Source: Jacaranda mimosifolia
Taxonomy: Eukaryota > Streptophyta > Magnoliopsida > Lamiales > Bignoniaceae
Direction of reading: 5' to 3'
DNA length: 64,000 nt
Assembly: GCA_018894105.1 (NCBI GenBank)
Contig: CM032117.1
Coordinates: 49,014,503-49,078,502 of the forward strand
A program made the translations under genes and the position numbers. Shown piece after piece: positions 24,231-35,452 of this stretch. Numbering within the stretch: the stretch's first letter is position 1; the number at the start of each line of letters is the position of its first letter. The notes under the pieces are model-generated. The model was not told the origin of the DNA. It did not search any database and saw nothing but the letters and a program-made list of their open reading frames with translations.

Positions 24231-24661
24231 TTTTTTATTAGATGGCATGGACTGTGGTGAACTCATATTTTATGGGCATATACTATTGCTTTTAGAATGC
24301 AACAATTGACTAAAGGAAATTGAGACAAAACAATGTGTATGGTGTGAATAGAATAAAACCTTTAAATATTTAAACAAATATATGTAAAGTATTGAAAAAA
24401 ATACTATTGTATAAAAAATAATAAATATTTTTTATTATATATATTGAAAATTTATCATTAGTCTATTTTTAATTTTGGTATATGTAACTTTTAGTGGGTA
24501 ATTATTAGGTATGGGTCTATAGATAATTCATGATTATAGATCATATCCATACCCATTGCATTTTGTTAAATGGGTATGGGCCTGGGCTTGGGCCTGGGCC
24601 TGAGTATTGCAAATTTTTTTGGGGGCCTCGATAAGGTAAAATCCACCCATTAACAGGCCTA

Positions 24662-25989
24662 GATGGGATATCATTAATTCTGTGATATTTGCTCATGCAA
24701 TGCTTGTACGTGAAGAGAATATCTCATTTTATAGATATATGTATATGAATACATAGTACATATATATTGATACTTGTTGCAGATTAAATCACAAAAGGAG
24801 TATTTAAGGTGTAATATAATTAGATATAATGGTTAATAAATGACTAACAAAAAATGCATTACCGATCTAGATTAATAGGAGAATTTTCGTGAAAAATCCA
24901 TAAATTGATCTAAGGAGATTGCTGCACATTTTCTGCATATAGTAAACTAAACATGAAAAAGATAAATTGAATCTTGAATTATAAAATTTTTGAAAAAAGA
25001 GGACGATTCAAAATATAACTGCTACATTAAAATTAGGTGCAAAACGTAAACCAGACTAGTAGATAAATATGAATAATATTTTCTCAACCTAACATAATAT
25101 GACTAATGATGTATAAAGAAAGTAATTTCACCCACTAATTACGTAAGCTAAAATATTATTTCCAATCATAAAGGTAACAATTTTAGAAAACACAAACGCA
25201 CACACACAAACACCTTTTCATTTTCACATAAAATACAATAAGAATAAAAATAAACTTTTTTTAAATGTGTATATATATATATATTATATATATAAATAGT
25301 TCAGTATGGTATTAACCTGAGATTAGGAACCTAAATTCGACTTTCGCCGAGGTAATCGTTTGTTAGGAAAAGCAAAAAAAAAAATTATTGACATTCATGG
25401 CCTGAGAAAAGAACAGGGCCTGCGTGCGAGGGCACGTTAATTATTAATTCATCCGTTTCAAATGCTTTTCTTCTATAGATCAAGCATTTAGATGATCATA
25501 TAAAGGCATCCCACTATCAAAATATTATATATTTGCTATGAAATTTTTTTTATAAAATTAATTTATAGTTGTAACTATAAATTATAACTACTAATTTTTG
25601 TAGTAAATATAATTTTTTTAATTATTATTAATTATCAATTCATAGCATCGTATGTTTAAAGTGTAACATATTAGTATATACATAATTCATAGAAAAAAGT
25701 TAATATGTAATAAAAAAAGAATGATCGTTAGCTACGAATTCGTCATAACTCATAACGAAAGTTAAATACGAGAGTATCAACTTCAAATTTAACTAAAATA
25801 ATTTCGTGATGAAAACTATGAATTTTTAGTATCAATTATAAATTAACTATAATAATGTCAATTTTTTATTTAACTTATAAACTGTAGAAAGTATTTTCGA
25901 CATGAAAGTATGATATATCAAGAGATTGGATAATTTTTTAGCGGTCTTTTGAGTTTTGACTGATCCCTTTCGTGAAGGAATAAATATAT

Positions 25990-26027
<38 letters not shown>

Positions 26028-26435
26028 CTAGGATCTGGTGATTAAAAAAAAACAAAAAAACAAAAAAGAAAAGAAAAAAAGAAGAGAGATGGTTCACTAG
26101 GCGTGTGAGGATCTGTTCACGCGAACTGGTCTACCCAAATCATTAGTACATTTTTTATAGACAAAATGTGATCACACTTACCTTTTCCAAATCAAAAATA
26201 GAAAAAATAAATAATCTAATTTGAGTGTTTAATATAAACTGATGCTGGTATTTTCACATCAATTAATTAAGAATAAAATTATTATTAATGAATGCAACTT
26301 GAATTTGATAGATTTGAATTATGAATGACTTGATGAATTTACGGTGCGACTTGAATTAGAAGAAAAATTCACTCCCTTAGTATAAACCACTAGAAATATA
26401 TACTCTATTTTATTTTATTTTTTGGCTCATTTGCA
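24662..26435. other. AT-rich interval with microsatellites
   Basis: Contains a possible SINE (25295-25383) and a (GA)n tract at 25993-26025 followed by A-rich imperfect repeats to about 26090. No protein gene recognised. Confidence 0.5.
25295..25383 (+). repeat. possible tRNA-derived SINE fragment
   Basis: TAGTTCAGTATGG resembles a tRNA-type A box, AAATTCGACTTTC a weak B box about 35 bp later, and an A-run closes the segment at 25374-25383. Short and diverged. Confidence 0.3.
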
Positions 26436-26540
26436 CTGCACAAAAATATAATATTAGTGACAAAGTAAAAAATATCACTAATAACATATATTGAGTAACA
26501 ATAACTTTTATCTTATCACTAATAACCAATTTTTTTGGGG
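26436..26540 (+). repeat. CACTA-like terminal fragment
   Basis: CACTGCACAAAAATATAA is followed by repeated words ATTAGTGACAAAG, TATCACTAATAAC and TTATCACTAATAACC, the type of short subterminal repeats seen next to CACTA transposon ends. The other end was not found. Confidence 0.35.
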
Positions 26541-27745
26541 AGAAAAACATAAGGGGATTGAGGTCTCGTAAGGAAAATCGATCTGCACATATTATATTTT
26601 TTTTCTTTACAGTGGAAACTTTCTCTCTATTTTGTCCGTGATCATAGGCATTTCGGTTCGAACTATATTAAATTCTAGTGTCTAATTTATTTTTTTCTCT
26701 GTCTTTTATGTGTGATTGTATCTGTTTTCCATAACAATTACAATGGAATTCCTTTTTAATTATATATATATATGAGATCATTCTCACTATTTAATAAAAA
26801 ACATTTTATATCTTAGAAAAGTATTTCTTGAATAAATTTGCAAAATATATCATCCAAGAAAAAGTAGTGTATATATAAGAAAAGAATAAATAAATAAATA
26901 AAATAGAGAAAAGATAGGGGGCCGGGGCGGGGTAGCAACCCAAGATGATTGTCCCCCTAATGCATGCACAAAGCAACCCCTCCTTTGGCGCCGGTGTCTC
27001 CGCTATGCCTATGAGTTTGACACACACACTTTTTACACTTTTCTGTGTGTGAAATGTGTAGAAAGAAGATGTAATGGCAACTTTGTAATCTTTAGCTTTG
27101 GAAACTTCTTTATGGACAATCCTTTGCTGACATTCTGCACTCCTGTTTCCAATACATTATTTTGCTTCTTTTCTTACAGTTACATATATCTATAGTTTTA
27201 TTAATTAGTATATTCTTGCACCATATAAATGTCACACTAGTAATTAATAAGAATTTTATAATGGAGGTTTAGAGGGAAGAATTTAAGCCCTACTAACTAA
27301 GATAATTAATCTGTAAATAATTTATTAAAATATCCAAAATTTTGTCATGTATAAATGATGAACTTAATTTAAGTCGCACTACGGATCTGCAGAATATATA
27401 TGATCACAAAATTTTATTTCAAGAAAAAGTAAATTATATCTGAAATCTCTCATATCATAGGTCATATATTTATCAATAGTACGAATTAATATATATGGTA
27501 GTCATATGGTCTTTAGTCCCTAATAAAGTAATTAAATTAGTTAAAGGCTTAGGTAGTCAAATAAGCCAAGAGAAGAATCACAATATATATTGTTGTGACT
27601 TGTGAGGAATAGCTATGGCCGGTCAAATAATGAAATGGGGAGCATGGAATTAAAATATTGAAGACAAGGGTACAATAAAAAGGGGTAGTTTGTGTGGTTT
27701 TGGTGGAGAATATTTCAGGTGCATGCGGAATTAGAATTAATGAAA
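26541..27745. other. non-repetitive interval upstream of MIR171
   Basis: No gene recognised. A GC-rich patch (GGGGGCCGGGGCGGGGTAGC at about 26920, GGCGCCGGTGTC near 26988) is unusual for the region; the overlapping minus-strand frame 26806-27027 has no recognisable domain. It may hold distal promoter sequence of the downstream microRNA gene, but nothing shows this directly. Confidence 0.4.
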
Positions 27746-27839
27746 AGTGTGTTTGATTTTGTCATTTGAGTGCAAAGTAAGCATGAGAACCCTAAAAGTG
27801 AGATTGGCCCATCCCTCTGATATCATTTTCCTCACCTTC

Positions 27840-28010
27840 TTCTCCTTCTCATCCCGAGGCGCCAAAACCCTACCCGTCCCTTCCCCTTATACATTCCCAT
27901 CACTTTTCTCCATTAATTCTCATCACCTCTTTAAGTCTCTTTCGCTCTCTCTGATCCCTCCCTCTCTCCTTAGAGCTCTTTATAGATCATATACATAGGA
28001 GATCTCCTAT
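27840..28010 (+). promoter_or_regulatory. pyrimidine-rich leader-like stretch, possible 5' end of a transcript
   Basis: The run of CTTCTCC, CCCTCCCTCTCTCC and CTTTCGCTCTCTCTG between 27835 and 27975 looks like a plant 5' leader and stands out from the AT-rich surroundings. It lies about 1.2 kb upstream of the MIR171 hairpin and could belong to a long, spliced primary transcript. A second candidate promoter is TATATATAG at 28581-28589, about 520 bp upstream of the hairpin. Which is used cannot be told from sequence. Confidence 0.3.
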
Positions 28011-29097
28011 ATATATATATATATATATAATATAGTTTGTATACATCTCCTTGTGATTGTGGTGACAGCCTAATGGTTTCTTTCTCATGTCTGTCTTAGT
28101 CGTGTTCTTGTCCTTGTAGTTCTTTCTCGGAAAGTTTTGCCCTAATTCTTTCAGTATGGAGCCATTGTTTCCCTTCATCACGTTCCTTACTTCCTTTATA
28201 GAGAGAGCATCTCCCATATTTGCTAAGCTTCTATATGTTTATGCATTTGATAATAAGGCAGGGATTTATAGTTATTTTTGCATTCTAGATGGCTCTTTTA
28301 ATTTCTTTTGCATTCCATATGCAGCCACTAATTTGTGACACACAAAATAGAGGGTTTCATTTTGCGATGAGGTATTATGTGATCATATTATATGTTCGCT
28401 AATACTGTCAGCAATCAATTTTATGTAGGATTTTATGGTGGATTAGTGGCTGTTAATGCGGTCACTGGCAGGACCAGTTATAAAAGCTCACTTTGTTTAA
28501 TTCTTGAGATTTTTTTATTTTTATTTTTAGATTGATTCTTAATTTCCACACAGCTATAAAAACCAGTTAGTTTTTGGTTCTATATATAGTCAAACTATCA
28601 GAGACTTTTTTTTCTTCTCTTTGTTCTTGCCTCATATAGATATATAATGCCCCCACCAAACAGTTGTAGATATTTTAGTCGACTGGCAGGGCCACTCGAA
28701 ACCAGGATACACATATACATCGTGATCCCACATGTACATTGCCACCCCAAACCACAAACACAACCTCCTCGACCAACTTCTCATCATATGATTCCATGTC
28801 TTCTTTTCACTTAAATTAAGATGCCTTATGTTATATATGATTGTGCAGTCTTTTTTGATTCAGTAATAGTAGATATTCATTTTCAAGCATCCTTCATTCG
28901 ATTTACGTTGGCCCTTTTGGTTTTATTTTGATATTTATTCGAATATATATTTCACCAAAATCTTGAAAGGAAAATCATAGTTTGTCTGTCATGAACAAGT
29001 ACAGAACTGATATGATGCAGGCCATTAAAGTAATGGTCAAGTATTTCGAATTTTTTATTTATATTTTTATTTTTGGTGCGTGGTGATGCATGGCTTC
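28011..29097. other. probable 5' part of the MIR171 primary transcript or its promoter
   Basis: No protein gene is supported. A 60-codon frame starting at 28156 (MEPLFPFITFL...) is the longest plus-strand ORF upstream of the hairpin; it resembles nothing known. Candidate TATA boxes lie at 28476-28483 (TTATAAAA) and 28581-28589 (TATATATAG). A (TA)n tract is at about 28010-28030. Confidence 0.35.
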
Positions 29098-29118
29098 TGG
29101 GAGGTAAATTTAAGAGAG

Positions 29119-29139
29119 CGATATTGGTGAGGTTCAATC
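29119..29139 (+). ncRNA. miR171 star strand (5' arm)
   Basis: CGATATTGGTGAGGTTCAAT followed by C. It lies on the 5' arm opposite the mature strand with the 2-nt overhang geometry of a Dicer product. Confidence 0.88.
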
Positions 29140-29183
29140 CGAAGACGGATTTACAGATTCAACTAGTAAAGTACGATCTCAGA

Positions 29184-29204
29184 TTGAGCCGCGCCAATAT
29201 CACT
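29184..29204 (+). ncRNA. mature miR171 (3' arm)
   Basis: TTGAGCCGCGCCAATATCAC followed by T, 21 nt. The register shifted 3 nt upstream (AGATTGAGCC...ATATC, 29181-29201) differs from the classic TGATTGAGCC form only at the first base. Both registers are used by miR171 family members, so the processing site decides the product. Confidence 0.92.
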
Positions 29205-29222
29205 TTCTATCTGATTAATTAT

Positions 29223-30384
29223 ATTTCCCACGGCATTATATTATTTCCACTCTTTAATATATTTATACTAATTATTCGTTTGCAGGGATTCTCTTTTATC
29301 TTATTTTCTCTTTTTCTTTTTTGCAGGGATTCTGAGAAGAAGTTTTCATTTATAGCATATGATCTAAAACAATATCATTTTTCCATATATATATATATAT
29401 ATAGTTCATTTCTATGAAAAAAGATGTAATAAATGACGTTTTATGAAGTTGTTGTAATGCACTTGTACGTATGCCTTTTGTTTTGGTGTAAATATGTAGC
29501 TAGATTTATCTGGAGCAGCTTTTTTGTGGGTTTCATTGGCTACATCTGTATGCTGTAAGACTTCTCATATTCGATATATTCTTCATGCGGCTTCATTTTG
29601 TACTGTGAATGTTGCCTTTCCTTCGCCTATGTGTTATTGCACAGATTTTAAGACAAATGCTGACAACTTGTTCATAGATATAATGGTGCCAAATGCACAA
29701 TATTCTTATGGTTTTAGCAGCCAGCAGGTAGGGTTGGTTGCTCATTTCGATCCTGACATTTAAATTCATTACTTTGAAAAGATTTAGCTATGAGTTATGC
29801 AAATCAGACATCCCAGGCCACTGAAATTCAACAATAAGTAAACTAATATATAGAATCACCTCAAACGTCATGCGGACCATCATCTTATATAGCGTTTTCA
29901 GCGCATAAAACTAGCAAATTATTAGAGTTTTGGAAGATTTTCCTATAAAAATGATTTTTTATAGGTTAATTAAAAGGAGTATTTATAGTGAGTTTAATGA
30001 TACGTATTTATTTATTCACTTAATTGGACTTTGGAGGATTGAAATTTCAATAATAATATATATAAATATGAGTATGATATCACTCTACTACATTCTTCAA
30101 TAAATTTAATTAAATGAGTTATACTACAAATTTTATATATGTGCATCTAGACATAGGTGGGGCTATATGTTGTGGCAATATCTTCTCCTTCTCTTCCCAT
30201 TTTGCCCTTTCCTTTTTTAATTCATAATTCCAAGCCTGGCTCGGAATTCTACAAACATATTTATAGTAGTGCCTAGGAACTCTTGAAATTAAGTTGAAAC
30301 ATAGCTTCCCAATTCCCATGCATTAGGTTTAGTTGGGATATTGGATGAAAAAAGATTTTTTTTTTTCTTCTTTATATACATATG
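29223..30384. other. interval downstream of MIR171
   Basis: The first few hundred bases may be the 3' part of the primary transcript. The open frame 29524-29763 (plus) has no recognisable domain. The rest is AT-rich, with a short TA microsatellite at about 29386-29402. Confidence 0.4.
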
Positions 30385-30480
30385 AATATAAAATTTATTA
30401 GAATTTGAACTTCAAACCTCATATATAAAAATATAAAGGCGATGTTAATTGCATGATGAAAGAATCTTATTGGCATAGTA
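30385..30480 (-). repeat. SINE-like fragment
   Basis: AGAATTTGAACTTCAAACCTC (split here as GAATTTGAACT and TCAAACCTC) looks like a reversed B box, followed by AAGGCGATGTTAATTGCATG. It sits next to TATATA-rich sequence, as do the fragments at 7110 and 31660. Weak. Confidence 0.25.
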
Positions 30481-31659
30481 ATATTAACTAAATATATTAA
30501 CATTCTTTTTCACAATTATCTAGTTCATTATGTATGTTAAACTAGACCACGACTTTCGAACTTTTATAAGCTAATCAACAAGGTCAAATCTTAAATGTTT
30601 TATTAATTAAAATATTAATTAATTTGGAAAAATAATTTATCCAATTAAATCACAAGAAACGGGTTTCTTCTAGTTTCTTCTCTTAGGTAATTAACTAATT
30701 CAAGGGGTCACACATTGTCGAATAAGTCAATTTTTAATTGAAAAATAATTTTAAAAAAATCTATTGTAATTTAAGAATTATTAAACTAATTGGTTTATTA
30801 ATTTTTAGGGAGCAAAATAGTTTGTCATCCAAACTATGCACATTTTTGCACTTTGCTAACTAAACTTTTTTCTGTGATATTTTATTATCTACACAATACT
30901 TTTTTTTTTCTCATCTTGCCATATACAAACAAATTCCAGTTGAGTATTATGGAAATTTTTCATCATATTAATGGCATGGGGCCTCCTTTTTAAGGTATTA
31001 TAGTCAAATATTCTAATTTTATGGGTATAATATTCATCTCTTTGGTATAGTTTTATTAAATCGCAAAATGCAACAAACTTTTTTCAATGTATTATCAGGT
31101 GCATATCCTATGATAATTCAAGTTAGAAAAGGTATTCTTTTAATGAAGTGATGAAAAATACCATTAGAAAAGAGTCTTGCCACTTCTATAATGAAATATT
31201 TTATCAAAATTGGTTCATATATGGCAATGTGAAAAAAAAAGTATAGTTCTGAGTGTAAAGTGCTATAGAAAAAAAAATAATTAGCAAAATATAAAAATGA
31301 GCATAGCTCGAATGGCAAAGTATATTTATCCCTAATCTTTATTAATTAATTAACTCTTATGGCTAAGTTTGAGAAACTTAGGCCCAAGAAGAGTTTTGAC
31401 TTATTTCAGGAATAAAGGCCAAGAATGATTCCAATATATAGTATTAGAAAATATAGTCCAAAAGGAGGAAGTAATTAATTTTGGGAACCTAATTGAGAAA
31501 AGAACGTGGAACGAGTTTAAGAATCTTAATTATTCAAGAGAGTCATTCTTTAGATAAGGAAACATGCCAAGTCGATAAATAAGAGTTATGTCCATATGTT
31601 ACAGTTTTGTAATTAATGTTAATAGAATACTAAGTAATTTTACATATATATATATATAA
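30481..31659. other. AT-rich interval
   Basis: No gene or clear element seen. The frame 31118-31318 (minus) is low-complexity, hydrophobic and unsupported. Confidence 0.55.
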
Positions 31660-31810
31660 ATATATGAATGCAATTATGAATTTATTAGACTTGAATTTCA
31701 ATCTTACACTTTATGTGTGAGACTAATGCTATCATTTGGATCAAATGGACAATCAATCATTTAAATTAAATCAAAGAACATATCATTAGTAAGATACCAT
31801 AATGACTCAA
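31660..31810 (-). repeat. SINE-like fragment (related to 7110-7200)
   Basis: Shares CTTTATGTGTGAGACTAATG and TTTGGATCAAATGG with the fragment at 7110-7200 in the same order. Probably a reverse-oriented tRNA-derived SINE remnant next to a (TA)n tract. Confidence 0.35.
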
Positions 31811-32429
31811 TAGTTAAATCTTTTAAAAATTGGTGTGGCGTATTCCATTTTCATAAGATTATTCATTTTTAGATGTTTTGAGTGAATTATTTACGTTATT
31901 GTCAAGACCACTTTTTAAAGGATGTTCAACCCACCAATTCATATTATGAGCTTATTTGTTTGTGTTGATATTGTATGATATATATATATATATATATATA
32001 CATACAATGCAATTCAGTTTTAATATTTGGTTCATTTTTTATGGCCCGTGATATAGTTATGGTACAACATGCATTTAAGGTTAAACTTAGCTTATGTATG
32101 AAGGTCTTGGGGTATAATATATTTTCCAACCTAAGTTGGAAATAAGTTTTAGTTTTTTAAAATACCTTTTTGCCCTTACTTATAAATATGAGTGGAAAAG
32201 TTTAATAAATGTGAGGATACTTTTGGAAATTACATATATATTATTATCCAATGGGATAGTCATGGCAAGCAAATAGTCAATGTTGGATATCAAGTTATTC
32301 AAAATATACGAACAAATATTATATAAAATACACAACAACCACTATTTATCCTAGTCATGTGTATCATGTCTAATCCAAACACACCAACCAAACAAGTTCT
32401 AAAAGTTGGTTGAAACTAGGTCTTAAAGA
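31811..32429. other. AT-rich interval
   Basis: (TA)n at about 31979-32000. A segment near 32120-32400 contains CTAAGTTGG and AACAAGTTCTAAAAGTTGG words that may mark another small TIR element, but ends are unclear. Confidence 0.4.
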
Positions 32430-32439
32430 TAAGTTGTTA
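32430..32439. repeat. 10-bp target-site duplication, left copy (TAAGTTGTTA)
   Basis: Matches TAAGTTGTCA at 33966-33975 in nine of ten positions. It lies directly outside the element ends. Confidence 0.85.
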
Positions 32440-32855
32440 GGGAAAAATATTTTTTTCGTCCTATAAGATTTCTCGACTTTCAATTTTGTCTTATATGTTA
32501 TGTAATTTCAAATTTAGTTCTATATGTTAAAAAAACTTGCACATTTAGTCCGAAAGTCGCTGGAATTTGAAATGTTTGCCGAAAATTCTGACCTAGCATG
32601 CCGAAAGGTGCTGAAATTGGGCATTTCGCTGAGTTGGCACCTACACGATTTTTTTTTTTTTTTTTTGCCATGTTGGGAAAAAAATTAGTTGATATATTTA
32701 ATTAATTGACTTATTTTATCATTTTTATTGCTTATGTGGCAATATGAATTTTGAAGTTATTATATGTATTTATATATCACATAAATATATACATATATTT
32801 ATATAAATATATATACTTTATAATAGCTAAGAAATAAAAAAAAATTAAGTAACTT

Positions 32856-32886
<31 letters not shown>

Positions 32887-33965
32887 TGAATAAACTAAAA
32901 GTAAAAAAAAAAAAAAAGCAAAGGAAAAAAATCCCCCCCCCCCCCCCAACAAACAGGCCCTTGCCCCCACCCACCCTAGAGGTCGCCAAGCTTTGAACCG
33001 GCCAGCGCTTGGACGCTCATCAAGCCGCCTGGCCAGATTTGGCCAGGCTATTGCCATGGCCACGGGTTGGACATGGCTGGCCTATCCAAGCAGCCACCGG
33101 CCGCAACCGGCCATGGCAGCCTAAGTGGATGGTTGGGGAGAGGGGGTTCCGATGGTAGGGGTGGGGTTGCTGGCGGCAGCGATATGTATAAGTGTATATA
33201 CACATATATATGTGTATGTATATATGTATATATGTATATATTATATATTTATATAAATATATGTGTATATATAATTGATATTAATATTAGTCATATACTC
33301 ATATTATCATTAATATTTAGTAATATATTATTGATATATTAAATAATTTGTGATACTAATATAATTAATAATATTAATTATATGATTAGTAATATACTAA
33401 TAATAATAAGATTATATTATATTGATTTTAATTATATTCATAATATGTAGTATTAGTAATATTATAAATATTATTAATATATAATATTATAAATATTATT
33501 AATATAATTATTATAATATTACTAATAATAATACATGATACTAATAAATATAAAATTAATTTTATTATTATTAATATAATTAATCATAAGAATAATAAGA
33601 TTAATATTATCAATGATAATAATAACATTATTATGATAATATAACTATCTAATATTATTTGTATAATTATTAATAGTATTGTTAATAATATTATTAACAA
33701 AAATTCCAAGTAAGCAAAGACTTTTTTAACAAGACAAAAAAATTGCCATATTAACTGAAAATTTGTCACCTAAGCAAAAACCCTCAAATTCAACAAATTC
33801 TGGCGTGCCACATAAGCATTTCTAACCATTTTATGAGATTTAGGCGACATTCGGACTAAATGTGCAAATTTTTTTAACTTATAGGACTAAATTTGAAATT
33901 GCATAACATGTAGGGCAAATTTGAAAATAGAAAAATCTTATAGGACGAAAAAAAAAAAAAATCTC
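32440..33965. mobile_element. MULE-like non-autonomous element, long TIRs, 1,526 bp
   Basis: The ends are long inverted repeats of about 120-190 bp. TTTTTTTCGTCCTATAAGAT, TTTCAAATTTAGT, TTGCACATTTAGTCCGAA, and GCGAC-type words near the left end reappear in reverse complement near the right end. A 9-10-bp duplication flanks it, the length made by Mutator-like transposases. The interior contains a C-run (32934-32947), a GC-rich core (32940-33180) with GGCCATGGC words, and long AT-rich arrays (TAATATTA repeats, 33240-33690). No transposase is present. Frames over the core are shadows of base composition. Confidence 0.85.
32940..33180. repeat. GC-rich core block (copy 2)
   Basis: CCACCCACCCTAGAGG, TCTGGCCA-type, TTGCCATGGCCACGGGTTGG and GGCCATGGCAGCC words resemble cores at 9880-10015 and 47675-47805. 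An ATATGT microsatellite lies on its right side (33181-33245), whereas copies 1 and 3 have similar sequence on the left, so this core is probably inverted relative to them. Confidence 0.55.
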
Positions 33966-33986
33966 TAAGTTGTCAAGTCCAATTAA

Positions 33987-34870
33987 AGTTTGTTTGCTTG
34001 CCAAGATTGTATAAGATAGGTGTATAATTCATTGTAATTGGATGTTTAGTTGACACATTCAAAGCCTATGATTAATAAAAAAATCCAATATTTTATCCTC
34101 AAGTATTGAAATAATGTATCCCACCCCCTTGGAGTAATTAATAATCCTAGGATTAGAAGGATTTGGATTAATATATTAAATGATAAAATTAGCCTTGTAT
34201 ATTGATTAAATATGGACTTAATCAACAAATATTATATATCACAAAGACTTGATTATATAACTGAGTTTTTAAGAAAACAATATATAATTTGCACAATTAA
34301 ACTTATTTTTAGAAGATTTTTTGTATAACATTTATCTTAAAAAATAAATTTTTTATATAAAAAAATTATTTATTCAATGATAATAAGATTTCATTTTTTT
34401 TTTTTTTGTAAATTAAGAAATGAATAATATTTTTCAACTATAAATCTACACTTTACATGAATTTATTTTTGTAATATTACAAACTAATATCCATAAGCAT
34501 ATCAAATATAAAAGAATAAGTGTATACTTTTATAAAATTTGAAAGCTAATTACTTTTTCAAAATAATAATTAACTCTATCCTAGGTAATAATAAATTACA
34601 AACTATTGAAAACAAATAAAAATAGCAATTTAACAAAGCATATATTTAAACTCTTTCAATGAAAATAATTCAATTATTAGAAAAGGATGGAGGATGAAAT
34701 TGATTTCACACTTATCATAGATTACAATTCTAAGCATCTAAACAATTGAGTGTATTAAGATTAGGATATCCAAAACTAATAATCCAAACAAGCAAAAAAA
34801 ATATTATACGGTCATGATATATTTTCTGGATAATAAATCCCACACTTATCAATCATATCTAAACGAGCTC
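33987..34870. mobile_element. Tourist-like (PIF/Harbinger-type) TIR element, left copy, 884 bp
   Basis: It starts AGTTTGTTTGCTTGCC after TAA and ends CTAAACGAGCTC before TCA, diverged versions of the AGGCTCGTTTGCTT/CGAGCCC ends and TAA duplications of the right copy. Almost its whole length is the reverse complement of the adjacent copy that begins at 34937. No coding sequence. Assignment to Tourist-like elements rests on the 3-bp TAA site and the GGCTCGTTTG-type terminus. Confidence 0.65.
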
Positions 34871-34936
34871 TCAATAATTTCATTATATTGATTAAAAACA
34901 TATTTCTTAGAGAAGCAAAACTCACCAATTCACTAA
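34871..34936. other. 66-bp spacer between inverted element copies
   Basis: Unique sequence between the two inverted Tourist-like copies. Confidence 0.6.
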
Positions 34937-35408
34937 AGGCTCGTTTGCTTACAATGATATGATTGGATTTGATTAATAAGTATAGGATTTATTATCCAGA
35001 AAATATATCATTATCATCTAATATTTTGTTTGCGTGTCTAGATTATTAGTTTGGATATTCTTATCTTAACATAATTAGTTGTTTAGATGCTTAGTACTGT
35101 AACTTATGATAAGTGTAAAATATCAAATTTATCCTCACCTTTTTTTGATAATTCAATTATCTTCATTAAAGGGGTTTAAATATATGTTGTGCTTAGGGAT
35201 GTAAATGAGATGAGACTATTCGTAAACTGTTTGGACTCGGCTTGATGAAAGCTTGTATTCGACTCGATCTTTTTGAGCCTGAGCCTAACCGAGCTTGAGC
35301 TCGTTAGTTAAACGAGCCGAACTGAGCTCAATAATATTCGGCTCGAAAAGCTCGCAAGCCTAAACGAGCTTTTTTATTATATATACACATATAATTATAA
35401 TCTAAGCC

Positions 35409-35411
<3 letters not shown>

Positions 35412-35452
<41 letters not shown>
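35412..35452. repeat. (AAT)n microsatellite
   Basis: About 13 AAT units end exactly at the 5' LTR of the gypsy element; AAT units resume after the 3' LTR (46357-46373). Confidence 0.9.

Larger units (their letters stand above)
17297..24661. mobile_element. hAT-like MITE split by a LINE (probable)
   Basis: The left end TAGGCTTGTCAATGGATAG (17297) and the right end CCACCCATTAACAGGCCTA (to 24661) are diverged inverted ends of the same type as 12125-12934, with ATACCC/GGGTAT-rich subterminal parts on both sides. Flanks TACGGAAT and GATGGGAT share only five of eight bases, so the pairing is tentative. The LINE (17632-23000) and the long-TIR element (23283-24230) would be nested inside. Confidence 0.45.
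29098..29222 (+). ncRNA. MIR171: microRNA171 precursor hairpin
   Basis: The 3' arm carries a full miR171: TTGAGCCGCGCCAATATCAC plus T, 29184-29204. The 5' arm carries the matching star strand CGATATTGGTGAGGTTCAAT plus C, 29119-29139. Pairing the two with 2-nt 3' overhangs gives 17 of 19 pairs, two of them G:U; mismatches fall at mature positions 8 and 19. The stem continues below the duplex (AAGAGAG with CTTTCT). The loop is 44 nt. miR171 is deeply conserved in plants and directs cleavage of GRAS-family SCL6/HAIRY MERISTEM mRNAs, which control meristem maintenance, shoot branching and chlorophyll synthesis. The precursor would be made by RNA polymerase II and cut in the nucleus by a Dicer-like enzyme. 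The exact precursor limits are approximate. The overlapping open frame 29073-29417 is a shadow. Confidence 0.95.

Noticed and set aside
27987..28217. Minus-strand frame (MGDALSIKEVRNVMKGNNGS...) upstream of MIR171
   Set aside because: It ends in a translated (TA)n microsatellite and matches no family I recognise; it lies antisense to the probable microRNA transcript.
29073..29417. Plus-strand 114-codon frame over the MIR171 hairpin
   Set aside because: It is a read-through of the hairpin and of low-complexity TA sequence; the RNA hairpin explains the conservation.
32845..33342. Open frames around the GC-rich core of the MULE-like element
   Set aside because: They overlap on both strands and run into microsatellite sequence (IYIYIYIYI); composition explains them.
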